From Leucocoprinus leucothites (lineage: Eukaryota; Basidiomycota; Agaricomycetes; Agaricales; Agaricaceae): a DNA stretch of 64,000 nucleotides. The translations under genes were made by a program, and so were the position numbers. Numbering within the stretch: the stretch's first letter is position 1; every line of letters starts with the position of its first letter. Below, piece after piece: positions 35,981 to 47,306 of the stretch. The DNA is taken from positions 372,001 through 436,000 of the forward strand of contig JAACJO010000023.1 of the NCBI GenBank assembly GCA_013368445.1, written 5' to 3'. A model generated the notes under the pieces. The model saw nothing but the letters and a program-made list of their open reading frames with translations. It had not been told where the DNA came from and made no database searches.

Positions 35981-38782
35981 GTGGATCGTTGTGAGGATGT
36001 GTATGTTTTTTGGGAGAGCGTTGCGCTATGGTCGGATTTGTTTGGGGCAACTTTTGATGCGCTGATGATGAATGGTGTTGTTGGTTGGGATGGATTAGGG
36101 ATCCGTTGTGGAGGTGAGGGGTGTGGTGTGGTGTGGTGTGATGGTGGGTGTGTTGGTGCTGCGACTGCGACTGTGACTGCGATTGCGATTACTGCTCCCC
36201 TGATCGTAGTTCGGTTTGGTGCTGGGTTGCGGATCGGTTGTTGGTTATGGTGTTATCGAGATGCTTGTTGTTGCCTGAGTTTGTGGCGGTGGAGGGTGAT
36301 ATGTCGTTCCAGTGGTCCTGCTGATCTATATTCCTGCTTCCTTTCGTTCCTCCCAAAAACGATTTTCCTTGATTGCTCCCTTGACGATGGACGCATCCAA
36401 CTCCGTTCTCGTCGTTTTTGATAACTCCCCTCGGTTGTTTGTTCACATGTTCCTGATGCTTCATGTTCCCTCTCCAACCCTTCACTAATGTTTCTCGGTA
36501 CCCTTGACCATGATACCACTTACACGCCCTTTACTTCCTTTGTTTCGTTAACCTTCCTACCCTACACCCCCTCTTCTCGCTTCATCTACATTCCGCATCT
36601 GGATGTGTTTTGATTATCTCGACTGGCGCCTAGCCGGCTTCCAACCAGCAATCTGGCTTTCTAACTCTTCTCTCTCCTTTGACACTCAAAGAACGGTTTC
36701 GCGTGCGGCTGGTCTGGTTCCCCTGGTTCCATGGTGTCTTTAGAAGACGTTGACTTTTTTTTCATTTCTTTCTACGACTGTCTGTTCTGGAAATACGTAT
36801 AGGAAAATCTCTCTTTTCTTTTCTTTTATCTCTATGGTTGAATTTTTTTTCTTTCTTTATCGAAGATACTACATACGTTCATTACTTTTTCTTTTCTTCT
36901 CTAAGTACCTGCACTACACTCTCGCTCCTGATTGATTGAATATGGCGATGTCCTGGATACCACGTAGTTCTTTTTTTATTTCTCTTTGTTTTTTGTTTAT
37001 GGTTTTATGAATGAAGAATAGTAGTATTTTCGCTTGCTTGGTTCTCGAATTTTGAGATGGTATGGTTTGGGTTGGTAAGTGGAAGAGGTATTTGAGAGTG
37101 GAGAGGCGCATGCGCTACCGTATGTTTCTACCCTCAAGCCTGAGGCCTGAATGCTAGTAGCTCTGTCGAGTTGGACTCGAGAGTCATCGGAACTAGGACT
37201 TTTGGAGTGGAAAGACAATGTGTTGGTAGCTCGTGACCGAACCGCCGTGAAGGTGTTTGCATCCGAGCCTTTACCATCCTCGATCCCTACTTGATCCATT
37301 CGAGGATTTTCCGGTGAGTATTACCGCCGCTCTTTAAGAGAGATCATCTAGTGAGTTGATTGGGGATTCGTCGAGGGGTATCTTGAAGCAGAGAAAGTTA
37401 TTCCTCTAGGGTTTATCATCTTACATGCGTGGTACCTATTCCTGTTTGTGGGCGTGATATTGGTGGTGGCGCTACCGACCTCAACTTGAGGAGGTGGCGT
37501 CTATATTCGGATCCGGACACTACGGTAGCCGGTTACTATCATTAACTTTGTGGTCGATAATCTCCATGCTTTTTGTTGGTTTTCGCATTGGGAGAGTTTC
37601 ACGGTGAGAGAGTGATCGTCGGATGATCTCAACAACTCGACATCCATACGTACGGATACAGCGTGTGTGTGTTCTTCGGAAACCAGCATAATGAAGGCCC
37701 TCGATGGAGTAGAAAGTATCCTTTCTCGTCTCACAGCGTCTCACGCCGTAAAGATACGGGTGCCGTGACTTTGTCCGGCAATATCCAGGGGAGATAAACG
37801 AGCATGTTTTGAGGGTCAGTTCCGTCCTTGGAGGAGATTGGCAATGGTGATGGTGATGTTTTTTAATTCCTTATTTGTAGGAAAGGTCGATAGTGCCGCC
37901 ACAATGCTTGTTCTAATTTTAGGTGCTGTTAGGTTTATCCAATGGAAATCATGACATCTGAGCATGACGATCCTCAAGACGGTATCGATGAGCACTTTGA
38001 GATCAGCTGAGCGTTTGTAGTGTATGACATTCTAATTAAATCCTCAAGTTCGTGGCTTCGCTTGTTTCCGATGGTTTTTGGAGCTCTCGAATGGGGGTTA
38101 TCAGGGGTAGAGACTCGGCGAATGCCTGGTACGTTATGTTTTTTGTCTAAAACATGTTTTTTTAATCCGGTTAACGGGGGTTGTAGGAGCTTTTGACGGA
38201 CGACAAGTTGAAGGTCATTCCCGCCACAAAAGTCTTGACCACGTTCAGCCACTAATGTGCCTAGAGGCAACGTGACGGCCCGGGTGGGGTAACACTGGTT
38301 AGGGAAACTAGTGCTGCAGCATCGGGAGCAGGGAAGCTTCACTGCCGCTCCGCTTTTCTGGCTAATTTAGGTTGTTTGAGCCCAGGTTTGAGGGACTTGA
38401 AGAGATTATGCATGTCATTTTGACATGGGGTCTGGTCAGCAGGTTCACGATATGGGGGTTAATTGCCCAGGTGCATGGATACCTTGTCAGTTAGTTTGTT
38501 AAAGGAAGAGGGATCCGCTTGGTGCCTTTGAGCCTCCAATGGATAAGCGGCTGAGCAATCTTATCCTCATGGCCCTATCCCTGCGATTGACTGAATTGTC
38601 CCAGTAGTATGGCCTCGGCACTATTTATAGCTGGAGAGAAGCGTCGAACCTCCTATATTTGTCCAAGCTGGCTGTGTGCTTTTTCGCCACGGAGTTCCTT
38701 GGGCGAGACCCATCTTGCAAGAAACTAGACCAACAATGAGTTTTTGCGATGGCAGTGAGTGTCCATTGTTGGAGCCGGTATT
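35981..38782. other. Intergenic, about 2.8 kb, GT- and T-rich
   Basis: Contains a GTGTG-rich stretch (36118-36150), a GACTGC/GATTGC imperfect repeat (36163-36195) and T-rich tracts at 36750-36900 and 36970-37010. A minus frame at 37974-38342 begins at GTG and shows a Cys cluster (CSRCCS...QC) but no full zinc motif and no exon partners, so it is not called. Confidence 0.4.
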
Positions 38783-39020
38783 CTAGCTTTCCTCCGGCTC
38801 ATCTTCGGCATTAATCAAAGTGAACGTGTTTAGATTGAGATCATGAATGCGAGCTTCGATCATTTCATAGAAGGCTGCTCTTGCGCTATCCATTGGGTCG
38901 TGTGTTGCGCGTATTCTGCCGTTATTAGTGCAGACGACCATCCAGCACATTTTTGTACGGTGTAAGAATGCTTCTCCGAGGGGGCCGTTCTGGAACCGGA
39001 CGCGCCACCGCTTACTTGCA
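38783..39020 (-). CDS. Possible C-terminal exon of a small unknown gene
   Basis: An uninterrupted minus-strand frame ends at TAG (38783-38785) and reads like protein: RWRVRFQNGPLGEAFLHR, MVVCTNNGRIRATHDPMD, FYEMIEARIHDL, and an acidic end EDEPEES. No upstream exon could be joined with confidence, though minus-strand frames continue to about 39320. Unknown function; it could also be a remnant. Confidence 0.3.
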
Positions 39021-39469
39021 CCGCTTAAAAGCCCTTTACGTTAAGAATTCCTTGGGCAATGCATAGACTTCACCGCCCGTACAAGCACACTACCATATAC
39101 TGAATACAGACCCCCAAGAATAGAGAGCAGATCGCCAGAAAAGAGATCGGGACATACCGCCACGAAATCCCGGAACGGAACCCCACAAGAGAGCTTCATA
39201 CGGGTACTACGGATCAAGGAATCATTTCGAACGTGGGTTTTGACGCAACCCCCCTCAGTGTCGTTTTCGGAGTTTTCTCTTGCAAGTCGTGCGACCGTTC
39301 CCTTCCTAGACTCCTCATGGCTTAACGGCACTTTGGGGTGGGTTCTCGAGATATATGGTAACCGTCTGATTTATTTTCGGCTGCCAAACTTGATCCCCCC
39401 CCTCTTTTTTACCTGTCACAAGACCCGCCCGGACTACTTGACAATCTTCCTATATCTTCTCTCTCTCTC
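39021..39469. other. Intergenic upstream of the F-box-like gene
   Basis: No supported gene other than possible 5' exons of the small minus-strand candidate. CT-rich stretches at 39440-39470 lie just before the next start codon. Confidence 0.35.
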
Positions 39470-40559
39470 ATGCAAACTGCTCTCATGACGTCTCCCACTC
39501 AACTTCCGTATGACCTGGAACGAACGGTACTCGAGTATGCTGCCGAGGGGGACCGACGCATGGCGCTCACGTTGCTGCTTGTCTCACGCGAGGTCAAGCG
39601 ATGGTGAGTTTAAAAGTGTCGATCTCGTCGTCTGACTTCAACTGACGTCGTTCACGATCACTTTGTTTAGGATAGAACCGATCCTCTACAGACATATCAC
39701 GCTCAGCAACACCGCCCAGGCTGACTCTTTCATTCGTGCCCTCGATTCTCCTCACCCTCACTCCCCCCACTGTTTCACCCCCTCCATCAAATCCCTTTCC
39801 TTCACTTACGGCGTCACCTTTCACCAAGCCGCGAGAATCCTCGCCGCGTGCACTTCTAGCCTTACCAGTCTCTCATCCCATATCGAGTTCTCGAGGCAAA
39901 CACTCAATATCTCATTGGACGACATCACAGACTTCCGGTGTTTTATGACCACTTCATCGCCGGCGCTTAAACGCCTGTCGGTCACGCTTCAGCCCTTTTT
40001 CCTCTGTCCTGATCCGAACTTTCGAGTTCCGATCCTTCAGAATCTCACACACCTGAGCATCTTTGGATCGTCGGAGAACTGCCACAAGTGGCTCTGGACA
40101 GGCCTGGATACTCTCCAACATTTGACGCATCTTGCACTCGAAATCGATACTTCTACGCCTCTACAAGCCATTTATAACCTAATTCCTCGCCTTCCGCCCT
40201 CTCTCCGAGTCTGTCTCGTGATTCTTTCCGTCAAAAATGGAAAAATGCCTCTTGGGCAGTATCTAGCGGACAACAATGAGGTTCGACAGATGATCTCTGG
40301 AGACACGGACTATCGGATAGCCGTTGGGACTACGGAACCTCCTGAGACCCTAAACTCCATTATGTCCTCTTGTGTAGCCGGTTTGATACCAGTAAGCCGG
40401 TGGGAGGATGTTTTTAGCGATAGAGCCGCATGGGGGGATGCAGAGGAGGCTATTAGATTCAGAACACGGAAACCTTATCCTGGTTAGTTCCATTTGACTT
40501 TTGACCTGTCGCTTGGGTGTGTCGGCTGACTTGGCTTTACCTTAGGAGATATTAATTAG
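39470..40559 (+). CDS. F-box-like / hypothetical basidiomycete protein
   Basis: Exons 39470-39603, 39671-40482 and 40546-40559 give 319 residues. The opening LPYDLERTVLEYAAEG...ALTLLLVSREVKRWIEPILYRHI matches the degenerate F-box head common in agaricomycete proteins (no recognisable LRR domain follows, although LxxLxxL patterns such as LQNLTHLSIFG and LQHLTHLALEID occur). Such proteins may recruit targets to SCF ubiquitin ligases, but large numbers in mushrooms are uncharacterised. The last coding exon has only 14 nt. A Tc1 element has inserted about 70 bp after the stop codon. Confidence 0.75.
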
Positions 40560-40628
40560 TATGTACACAAGCGTACGGACCTTAATTTCTTGGCTACGGT
40601 GTCTATTCACCTGATCATATTATATATA

Positions 40629-40656
40629 CTCGTGACAATCAAAAGTGAGTCACATT
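40629..40656 (+). repeat. Left terminal inverted repeat
   Basis: 28 bp, identical in reverse complement to 41927-41954; the left TA target copy is directly before it. Confidence 0.95.
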
Positions 40657-40740
40657 TTGTGACAAACACGCTCGTGTGATTTCAAGAACCAAGAATTGTT
40701 TCGCGTATTGCTCCTACTATACTTGCTCAATCTACTCAAT

Positions 40741-41796
40741 ATGTCACCTTCTGAGAACTCACGTCTTGAATATGATACTCCAATAAAAAATCGACTGGTT
40801 GGATACTACCAAGCCACCCAAAATATTGCTGAAGCCTCGAGAGAGGTTGGGGTGAAATATCATGCAGCTCGGAAAATCATCCATAAATTTGAAGACACTG
40901 GCTCAACAGACAATTGCTCCCGGTCAGGCCGTCCCAGGGCCCTAACGGACCGCATGGAACGCCGAGTTATCCGCGAATCCCTCAAGAACCGCCGAAAACC
41001 ATTTGCTGATATTGCAAATGATCTTAGTTTGGAGGGTGGTGGACAATCAGTCTGTCGTGCACTTGCGAGGGCTGGTTATCACCGGAGAGTTGCTAGAAGG
41101 GTTCCTTTCTTAACCAAAAGGCATCGTCGCCAGCGATTGGCGTGGGCACGACAGTTTAGAAGGTGGAAGAAGAAGCAGTTCTCGCAGATCATCTTTTCAG
41201 ATGAATGCTATATTTATCTTGGTGATAAAAATGGCCGAGTTTATGTGACGTGACATCCTGATGAAGTCCTCCGAGAGGATTGCCTTGTTCCACAGTTCAC
41301 ACAGTCACCAATACGCGTCATGGTGTGGGGGTGTATCATGGATGGGAAGAAGGGGCCACTGGTTGTTTTGGACTATCCTGGTGGTAAAGGTGGTGGAATG
41401 ACCTCTGCCCGCTATCAGCAGCAAGTCCTTGATGGGGTGTTGGAGGACTTCTATTGGGATGCATGTGAGGAACATAGTCGTGTTTTTTTCCAGCAGGACA
41501 ATGCTGCTTCACACACGAGTAATTCAATGAAGGCTTGGTTTATGTCACATCACATACCCCTCTTTCCCCATCCGGCATCATCTCCTGACATGAATCCCAT
41601 CGAGGGCATTTGGCACGAACTCAAAAAAATTATTAGACAGTCCCCTCATCCCCCCTCATCACTTGATACACTCAAAGCTACAGTCCGGGCTGCATGGGAT
41701 GAGTTATCTATTGATATAATCAACAAATATGTTGGATCCATGGAACATCGTGTTCAGTCTGTCATCCTAGCTCAAGGTGGTCACACTCGATACTAA
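40741..41796 (+). pseudogene. Tc1 transposase with one in-frame stop
   Basis: One frame runs from ATG 40741 to TAA 41796 except for a TGA at 41251-41253, about codon 171. The N-terminal helix-turn-helix region shows SREVGVKYHAARKIIHKF and the SRSGRPRALT linker; the catalytic motifs are FSDECYIY, FQQDNAASHTS and SPDMNPIE, with 34 residues between the second Asp and the Glu (DD34E, Tc1 type). The stop follows VYVT, where relatives have Arg before HPDE, so a single CGA-to-TGA change, a CpG C-to-T transition, explains it. A copy elsewhere may supply active transposase. Confidence 0.92.
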
Positions 41797-41926
41797 CTAT
41801 CTACTATGAATGTATACCATGTATATAATTCTATCATATAAAAATTTGGCAGTGTTTTGATGTTTGAGGGTTGAAGCACACCGGAAAGTTTCGCCCAGCA
41901 TTGAGAATCAGAGTCTCATATTATGT

Positions 41927-41954
41927 AATGTGACTCACTTTTGATTGTCACGAG
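41927..41954 (-). repeat. Right terminal inverted repeat
   Basis: Exact reverse complement of 40629-40656, followed by TA. Confidence 0.95.
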
Positions 41955-42220
41955 TAATTGTCTTAGCATTATGTTTTGTTCATTATCGACATATTGATCG
42001 TCACCTTTTGTATAGCCAAGGCCTGTAGGTTACGGCAAAAGGGGGAGGGCATGTTTAGGGTTACATGCTCGAAGAGTCTAGGCCTTCTTGGAATCCACTT
42101 GGTATTTGCGAAGCCGCTGACCTCCACGGTTGGTATTGTACCCGAATTCGGGATTTTAATGCATTTGTACTCAAGTTCTTGTACACCATAGACGAGCCAA
42201 CTCTGCCTTATTGTCTCCGT
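41955..42220 (+). repeat. Direct repeat, left copy, beside the Tc1 element
   Basis: About 260 bp, roughly 85-90 percent alike by eye to 43814-44075. Shared blocks include TTCATTATCGACATATTGAT, TTGTATAGCCAAGGC, GTTACATGCTCGAAGAGT and GCGAAGCCGCTGACCTC. The Tc1 element's right TA is the first base pair of this copy. Confidence 0.85.
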
Positions 42221-42684
42221 GAAGGTTCAGACCTTTAGATATCATAATACTACGAAACTAAGCTACACTTTGTACTCTGTTCACGGCCATGTCTCTGTGT
42301 AACTGTACCACGCACGAATCAACCAACTCCATATGGGATACACTTACTTACTAGGTGCCATGGATGCACCGCGCTAGGGACCTCTCTTGCTAAATATATG
42401 TTTGTTACCTTTCATAAGCTCTCATTAGACTAAGTAACAATTTAGGAGGATTTGCAAGATGAAAGACCTGGGCGTGGTAGTACGCAAGGCCTTGCAAATG
42501 CGTAGGGAAGGGATGATGACCTCAATTCCAAATGACATCCCATGGTAAGGTTGTTTGGTGTTGTTGTGCTGAAGGCACGCGCGAAACTCTTATTATCCGC
42601 GGGTTAGCGTTCTCCCGTATGCTCAGACTGAGGGCTCGTTCATTCCTTCACTCGGATCTGAAGTTCAAGAATCGACGCCCTCTA
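42221..42684. other. Upstream flank of the NTase-HEPN gene
   Basis: No separate gene. The open frame extends upstream of 42685 in frame but without supporting motifs; the region probably holds the promoter. Confidence 0.35.
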
Positions 42685-43607
42685 ATGTCTGTACCTACCT
42701 TTGGCGAAATTAAACAGCGCATTGCTCCTGTCTGGGAAAATGAAGAGTACAAACGAGACGTGCTTTGGGCAGGGATCTTCGGTTCTGTTGCTCGAAACCG
42801 CGCACATGCACAATCTGATGTTGATATTCTCATTGTATTGAAGGAGCACGAACGCTCTGGAGAGCCTATTGATCTTCGTGAAAGTGAGCTGTAGCTCCTT
42901 TCTTTGCTGTTCGTTACTGCTACTGTCTGCTAGACCTTGTAGAAGCCTGCGGCCGCGACATCTCCTTCATGTGTATCTGGCAGGGGCCTGATTGGGCATG
43001 GGGTCATGTTCGCCTAGAAGCCCTCCTTTCTAGCCGCACGGTGTATGGGAACAGGATAGATATCGAGCATCTTCGCCGGGAAGCCATGGCTTTTATTGCT
43101 GATGGCAATTTAAGGTTTAGTCAGATCGCAGAATCTGTTGACAAAATCAAGAAACAAGTATCCACCGTGCCGACATATGAAGTACGTTTTAAGCGTTCTA
43201 TATCTACATCATAATGATGTTATTAGGAGTTTACCCAACCAGCTCTAGAGCATGTACGAAAAGTCTGCGTTCTGGAGCTTCAGAAGATCGTTCGCTTGTT
43301 GGATATCAAACCCCTGCATCATCCTATCCGTACCATGCTTATCCCATTTGTCTTTGAATATGCCGAGCAGGCACGCGCAACTCTCGATCAAATTCAACTG
43401 GAAGCTACGCCTGGTACTGTACCGGTCTGGAAGGAGATCTGGGATTACATCACGCCTACATCCTATGCTATGTGGTCTTTTGATACCGGCTGTGCTACCG
43501 GCGGGCGAGCTTATCTTCGTCATGTACTGGCATCAAAAAAACTGGCAGACAGATTTGAAGAGGGAGGTCAGGTTGATGATGCTATGTACAAAGATATCCT
43601 CCGATAA
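42685..43607 (+). CDS. MntA-like nucleotidyltransferase fused to a HepT/HEPN-like domain
   Basis: Exons 42685-42883, 42934-43181 and 43227-43607 give 275 residues with agreeing phases. Residues 1-67 carry IFGSVARNRAHAQSDVDILI, an exact GSX10DXD signature of minimal nucleotidyltransferases (polymerase-beta fold, MntA type). WAWGHVRLEALLSSRTVYG follows, as at the C-terminus of MntA proteins. From about residue 118 the protein is helical: RFSQIAESVDKIKKQV...YEEF...VRKVCVLELQKIVRLL, then PVWKEIWDYITPTSYAMWSFD, which lines up with the DUF86/HepT region but lacks the RX4-6H ribonuclease motif. In bacteria MntA AMPylates HepT in separate genes. The call of the second domain is a remote resemblance; a KNTase-type C-domain is the alternative. 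Confidence 0.65.
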
Positions 43608-43813
43608 TCGACAACCAGACTTTATCACATGTTTACACGCACTCTCTCTCTTTCTCTTATCGATAGCTTCAGTTACATGTAGCGAAAGTTGACTTTTTAC
43701 TAATATCACCACTTCTGTTTAGGTCGGTACTCCATTTGCCTGTAGTGCAGCAATGATTGCCGTCTCGACCGTGCCGCAATCATTGTAAATACTCTTTACA
43801 ACCTCATTGTATA

Positions 43814-44075
43814 TAATTGCCTTAGCATTATGTCTTGTTCATTATCGACATATTGATCGTCACTTTTTGTATAGCCAAGGCTTGTAGGTTACGGCAAAGG
43901 GGGGAGGGCGTGTTTAGGGGTTACATGCTCGAAGAGTGGCTCTAGGCCTTCTTGGAATCTACTTGGTATTGCGAAGCCGCTGACCTCTGCAGTTGGACAC
44001 TGTACCTGAACTTGGGATTTTCTCAAGTGCTTTCGTGGACACCTAGACGAGTCAACTCCCACCTTACTGCCTCCG
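43814..44075 (+). repeat. Direct repeat, right copy
   Basis: Partner of 41955-42220, same orientation, 1.6 kb downstream. It contains the TA that begins the left copy but no transposon sequence. Confidence 0.85.
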
Positions 44076-46186
44076 GCAAGTATCGGGCCGGTTTGGTGAG
44101 ATGACAAGTACAAAGCGGGATCTTTAACCAAGCTGAAGCGTAAAGGTCGCTTTTCCACCGCTAGGAGTTTGGGCGCTGAAGTAGAGGCCGTTTGGAACTT
44201 CTAGTTAAGGGCCAGAGAAGGGTATCAGCATATTTTCTGCTGAAACTAAAATAGCGGCGAAGCTTCGAGGTTTTACCGACTGCTCGAAGGCTGTAAAGAT
44301 GAGCTTGCCGATATATGACTCGAGGAAGAAGACGAGCGGGTAGTGTTTGAACCGGAAGAGAACGCTCGGATGCCCGTGTGTTGCACCACCAGTGCGGCTT
44401 TAATCTAAGTGCCGAGCAGCGCCAACCTCAGCTATTGTACCCAACCGAGTACCTGGTCAGACTCAAGCACGTTTTAATAGGGTAAAGTAGGAACTAGGAA
44501 AATGAAGACGACAATTCGGCAGAAACAGGGCTGGGCGATTTGAGAGCCCGAATCGTCTTGTTTTTGAGTTCCCAGGGGTCGATGGCACTTAGTAGTGGTA
44601 AGTAGACAGTTTGTCTACTTAAGTACCACTGGGTGAGCAATATATGACCGTGGTGGCCGCCAAGTAGTACAAGGAGCTGCTAGTGTGACTGACCGTCCTC
44701 CCAATTGGTAATATAAATTTCCAGTGTAAGACCTTGATTGAATGGGGGACGAGCTGATATGTTCAGTGTTGAGTATTTGTCGCGTCCATTAAAAAAAAGC
44801 GAGCCACCACGATGTGGCGTCGAGCACAGAGCGGGAGGGTTTATCTGGCAGACACCGACGATGCTCGCTGATTTCCCGATTGGCTCTTGACTACTTCGGC
44901 TTTAAAGGGATGATGAGGGAGGATCGAACGACGATACAGTGTTAGCCTATTCTTATCATGCTGGCCTCAAGACTCGGAACTGTTCATTGGTAGATCGTCA
45001 GATAGGGGAAAAAAATAATAAGCTGTTGTACGATCTGCCGCCTTTCAGCAGTGTTGTCTGATTGGTAAAGAACAATGATGTTTTGGGCTAGCAATCATTG
45101 CTGTTGCTAGAAACTGACGAACGTGCATGGAGTTGACAGAGTGTGGTAAGTCAGGGTGCATGGGGTGATGTCAGATTTTGGTGTCCTGGTGAAGGCTTGA
45201 AATAGGATGGCCCTAGTATTAGATTTCGGTATTCATGCAACGAAAACCAAAAGGTCAAACCAGATAGCAAGGAAGGATTTCTCTGGTGGATCAATTCGCG
45301 AAGCCTGGCCCCAGATAGGATATATGCTCAAAAAACAATTAAGAGCAAACAGTGCAGCTTGCACTTCACGGCCACGATGGGATTCACAACTTCAAAACAC
45401 AATACGGGTGCATCCATCGGATCGAACCTATGTTGCTCATATGAAGCTATCTCGATTTAAGGACTCCCAAAGATCTGACCATCATATTCCCTTCCTCCAT
45501 CCAACACCCAAATCGACCGGATATTGGCTAATAATCAACTCTGATGCTGTATTCCGCAGTGGCTCGACACCCCAGCTTTCATGGCATCTCAAGTAGCATC
45601 TGGGTCGCCCCGAATCTAGCTATGACTTATCTAGTCAATCTCCCTCTCCTTGACAACATCTTGCACGAGACCATCCACCTTGTTTCAAAACCGCTTTTCT
45701 TATAAGGGGATGTCCACAGGCATCATTCTTACACTCGGCAATCTGTCTAGACATTCACGTGGATACTAGTCTGTTGATCTCAACTATCGTTGAGAGCCCC
45801 TGTTGCAAATCCAGTGACAGATGTGATAACCTTTCCTAGTTAAATGGCAGTCTCGGCGCTCAAGGTTTCTCCATTCGACTCGGTCTGAGATCATATGCTT
45901 TCAACAACAAGTAGCCGTCATTCGACCAGTTTTCTCGATGATAATGTTTGTGCTCATCAGATAAACGCTCGTGTTTTAATAGCTGACCGGACATATGTGT
46001 CCGTCAGGAACACCCTGTGTGAAGTTACGATTTCTGAGATGATCTACACTCTCGTCATCGCGCCCCCTTGCCACCGCAATCCAACCCCCAATTGAGCTCA
46101 TCAAGCTTCTATCCCCTTTGCAGCTTTTCGTCTTCCAGAGACCAGACCCCAAAAACTTCAATCAGAGGCATTCGACGCCAAACATC
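44076..46186. other. Intergenic, about 2.1 kb
   Basis: The longest frame, 45207-45596 plus (129 codons from ATG), is rich in Ser, Arg and His with no recognised motif and no splice partners. An imperfect inverted repeat lies at 44594-44630. No gene is called. Confidence 0.4.
44594..44630. repeat. Imperfect inverted repeat
   Basis: AGTGGTA and AGTAGACA on the left pair with TGTCTACTT...TACCACT on the right, with a four-base bulge and a three-base loop. Confidence 0.5.
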
Positions 46187-46520
46187 AACGAGATTGGGAA
46201 ACGCTACCACCCGTCGAGTCTGAATGCTGAAAGCCCGTATTTGTACTGTCCCAACCCGTCACATCGCTCGTGATTGACTGAGGAGAAATAGAAAGGATGC
46301 TCATATGCGAAGCCAAGTCGTTCCCGCTTGTCTTATTTGGAGCCGTGAAAGTCGCAGTGAGCTGTGGACTGGGAGGGATGACTTGCACCACAATGACCTC
46401 TTCCGACTCCTCCATCGTATTGTCTGGACTCGGTACTGTGAAGTTGTAGGCGTCGTGATATGTTGCCGACGACATTGTAGGTGGCACAGACTCGCTGTCC
46501 ATATTGACGTCGTTCAAGGC
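46187..46520 (-). CDS. Possible C-terminal exon, Ser/Thr-rich acidic protein
   Basis: A 110-codon minus frame contains DVNMDSESVPPTMSS, YNFTVPSPDNTMEESEEV and MSILSISPQSITSDV, a plausible disordered regulatory protein. The frame stays open upstream to about 46630 without ATG and another good-looking frame (MGPSNTSDDNHPPH) begins at 46680, so an intron is likely between them. Family unknown. Confidence 0.35.
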
Positions 46521-47053
46521 GGGGGGAGGGGCGGGCGGAGAGTGCTTCGTGATTGATATGAGGCAGGAGAGGGTTTGATGAATATAGAGGAGGGGAACTC
46601 GGGTGGTTGTAGTTTGGTATAAGTGTCGAGCACGAGTTTATGTGTGGAGGATGGTTGTCATCGGAAGTGTTACTCGGACCCATATGAAAGATTTGATAAA
46701 AGGAATCATGACACAGGATTTTTCTCAACAATGTCAAGGTAATTGATCGAACCATTTAGTTTCTTTTGTTTTGGTACGAATAATGAAACCCGTGTGATAA
46801 TATGAAATAGAAAGTACTACCCACATTGAATATGCCACGGAGACTTGGAAGGATAACATAATGTATAGGGCTACCAGGACGTCGTCAAGAGATTCAGCAC
46901 AGAAAGAAAAAAGATGAGATATATTCAACTTCAAAGATGCCAAAGGAACAGGACATGGGATTCATGTAATCGGAGCTGAGGTTAGATATTGTGAGGTTGG
47001 AAGGCAGTCGAGAAGTTATGGTATGGGCTCACCTCCAGGCTCTTGCTTAATTT

Positions 47054-47306
47054 ATTTCTCAGCGAAATTGTGGCTCGGGCGCTCATCCATCCAACATAAG
47101 AAATTGGGGACTTTCAAATTCGACAAGCTGTACTCGAATCCATTATTGCCCCTAAAATTAGCAGGGTGGGAGATCGATTGCGGAAACAACTTGTAGGCAT
47201 AAACTACAAGCAAGAAAAGGAATATTGTCAAGACCAAACCAGTTAAACCATGGAGATCTACCGCCTGAACAATAATGAGACCTACTTGAGAGTCTCGTAA
47301 AGACAA
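47054..47306 (-). CDS. Possible small membrane protein exon
   Basis: The minus frame contains a hydrophobic helix (GLTGLVLTIFLFLLVVYAYK) and ends PSHNFAEK at a stop. The apparent start is not ATG. It might be part of the same transcription unit as 46187-46520 or an independent small gene; support is weak. Confidence 0.25.

Larger units (their letters stand above)
40629..41954 (+). mobile_element. Tc1/mariner DNA transposon
   Basis: A 1326-bp element with perfect 28-bp terminal inverted repeats (40629-40656 and 41927-41954, starting CTCGTGACAATC) and flanking TA dinucleotides (40627-40628 and 41955-41956) as target-site duplication. It encodes one transposase on the plus strand. The perfect repeats suggest a recent insertion. 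Confidence 0.95.

Noticed and set aside
37974..38342. Cysteine-rich minus frame resembling part of a Zn2Cys6 cluster
   Set aside because: It starts at GTG, has too few correctly spaced cysteines for the binuclear cluster, and no neighbouring exons.
41955..44075. Direct repeats as LTRs of a retrotransposon
   Set aside because: No TG...CA ends, no primer-binding site or polypurine tract recognised, and no gag or pol sequence between them.
45207..45596. 129-codon plus ORF in the 44-46 kb intergenic region
   Set aside because: No recognisable domain, no splice partners and ordinary length for AT-balanced noncoding DNA.
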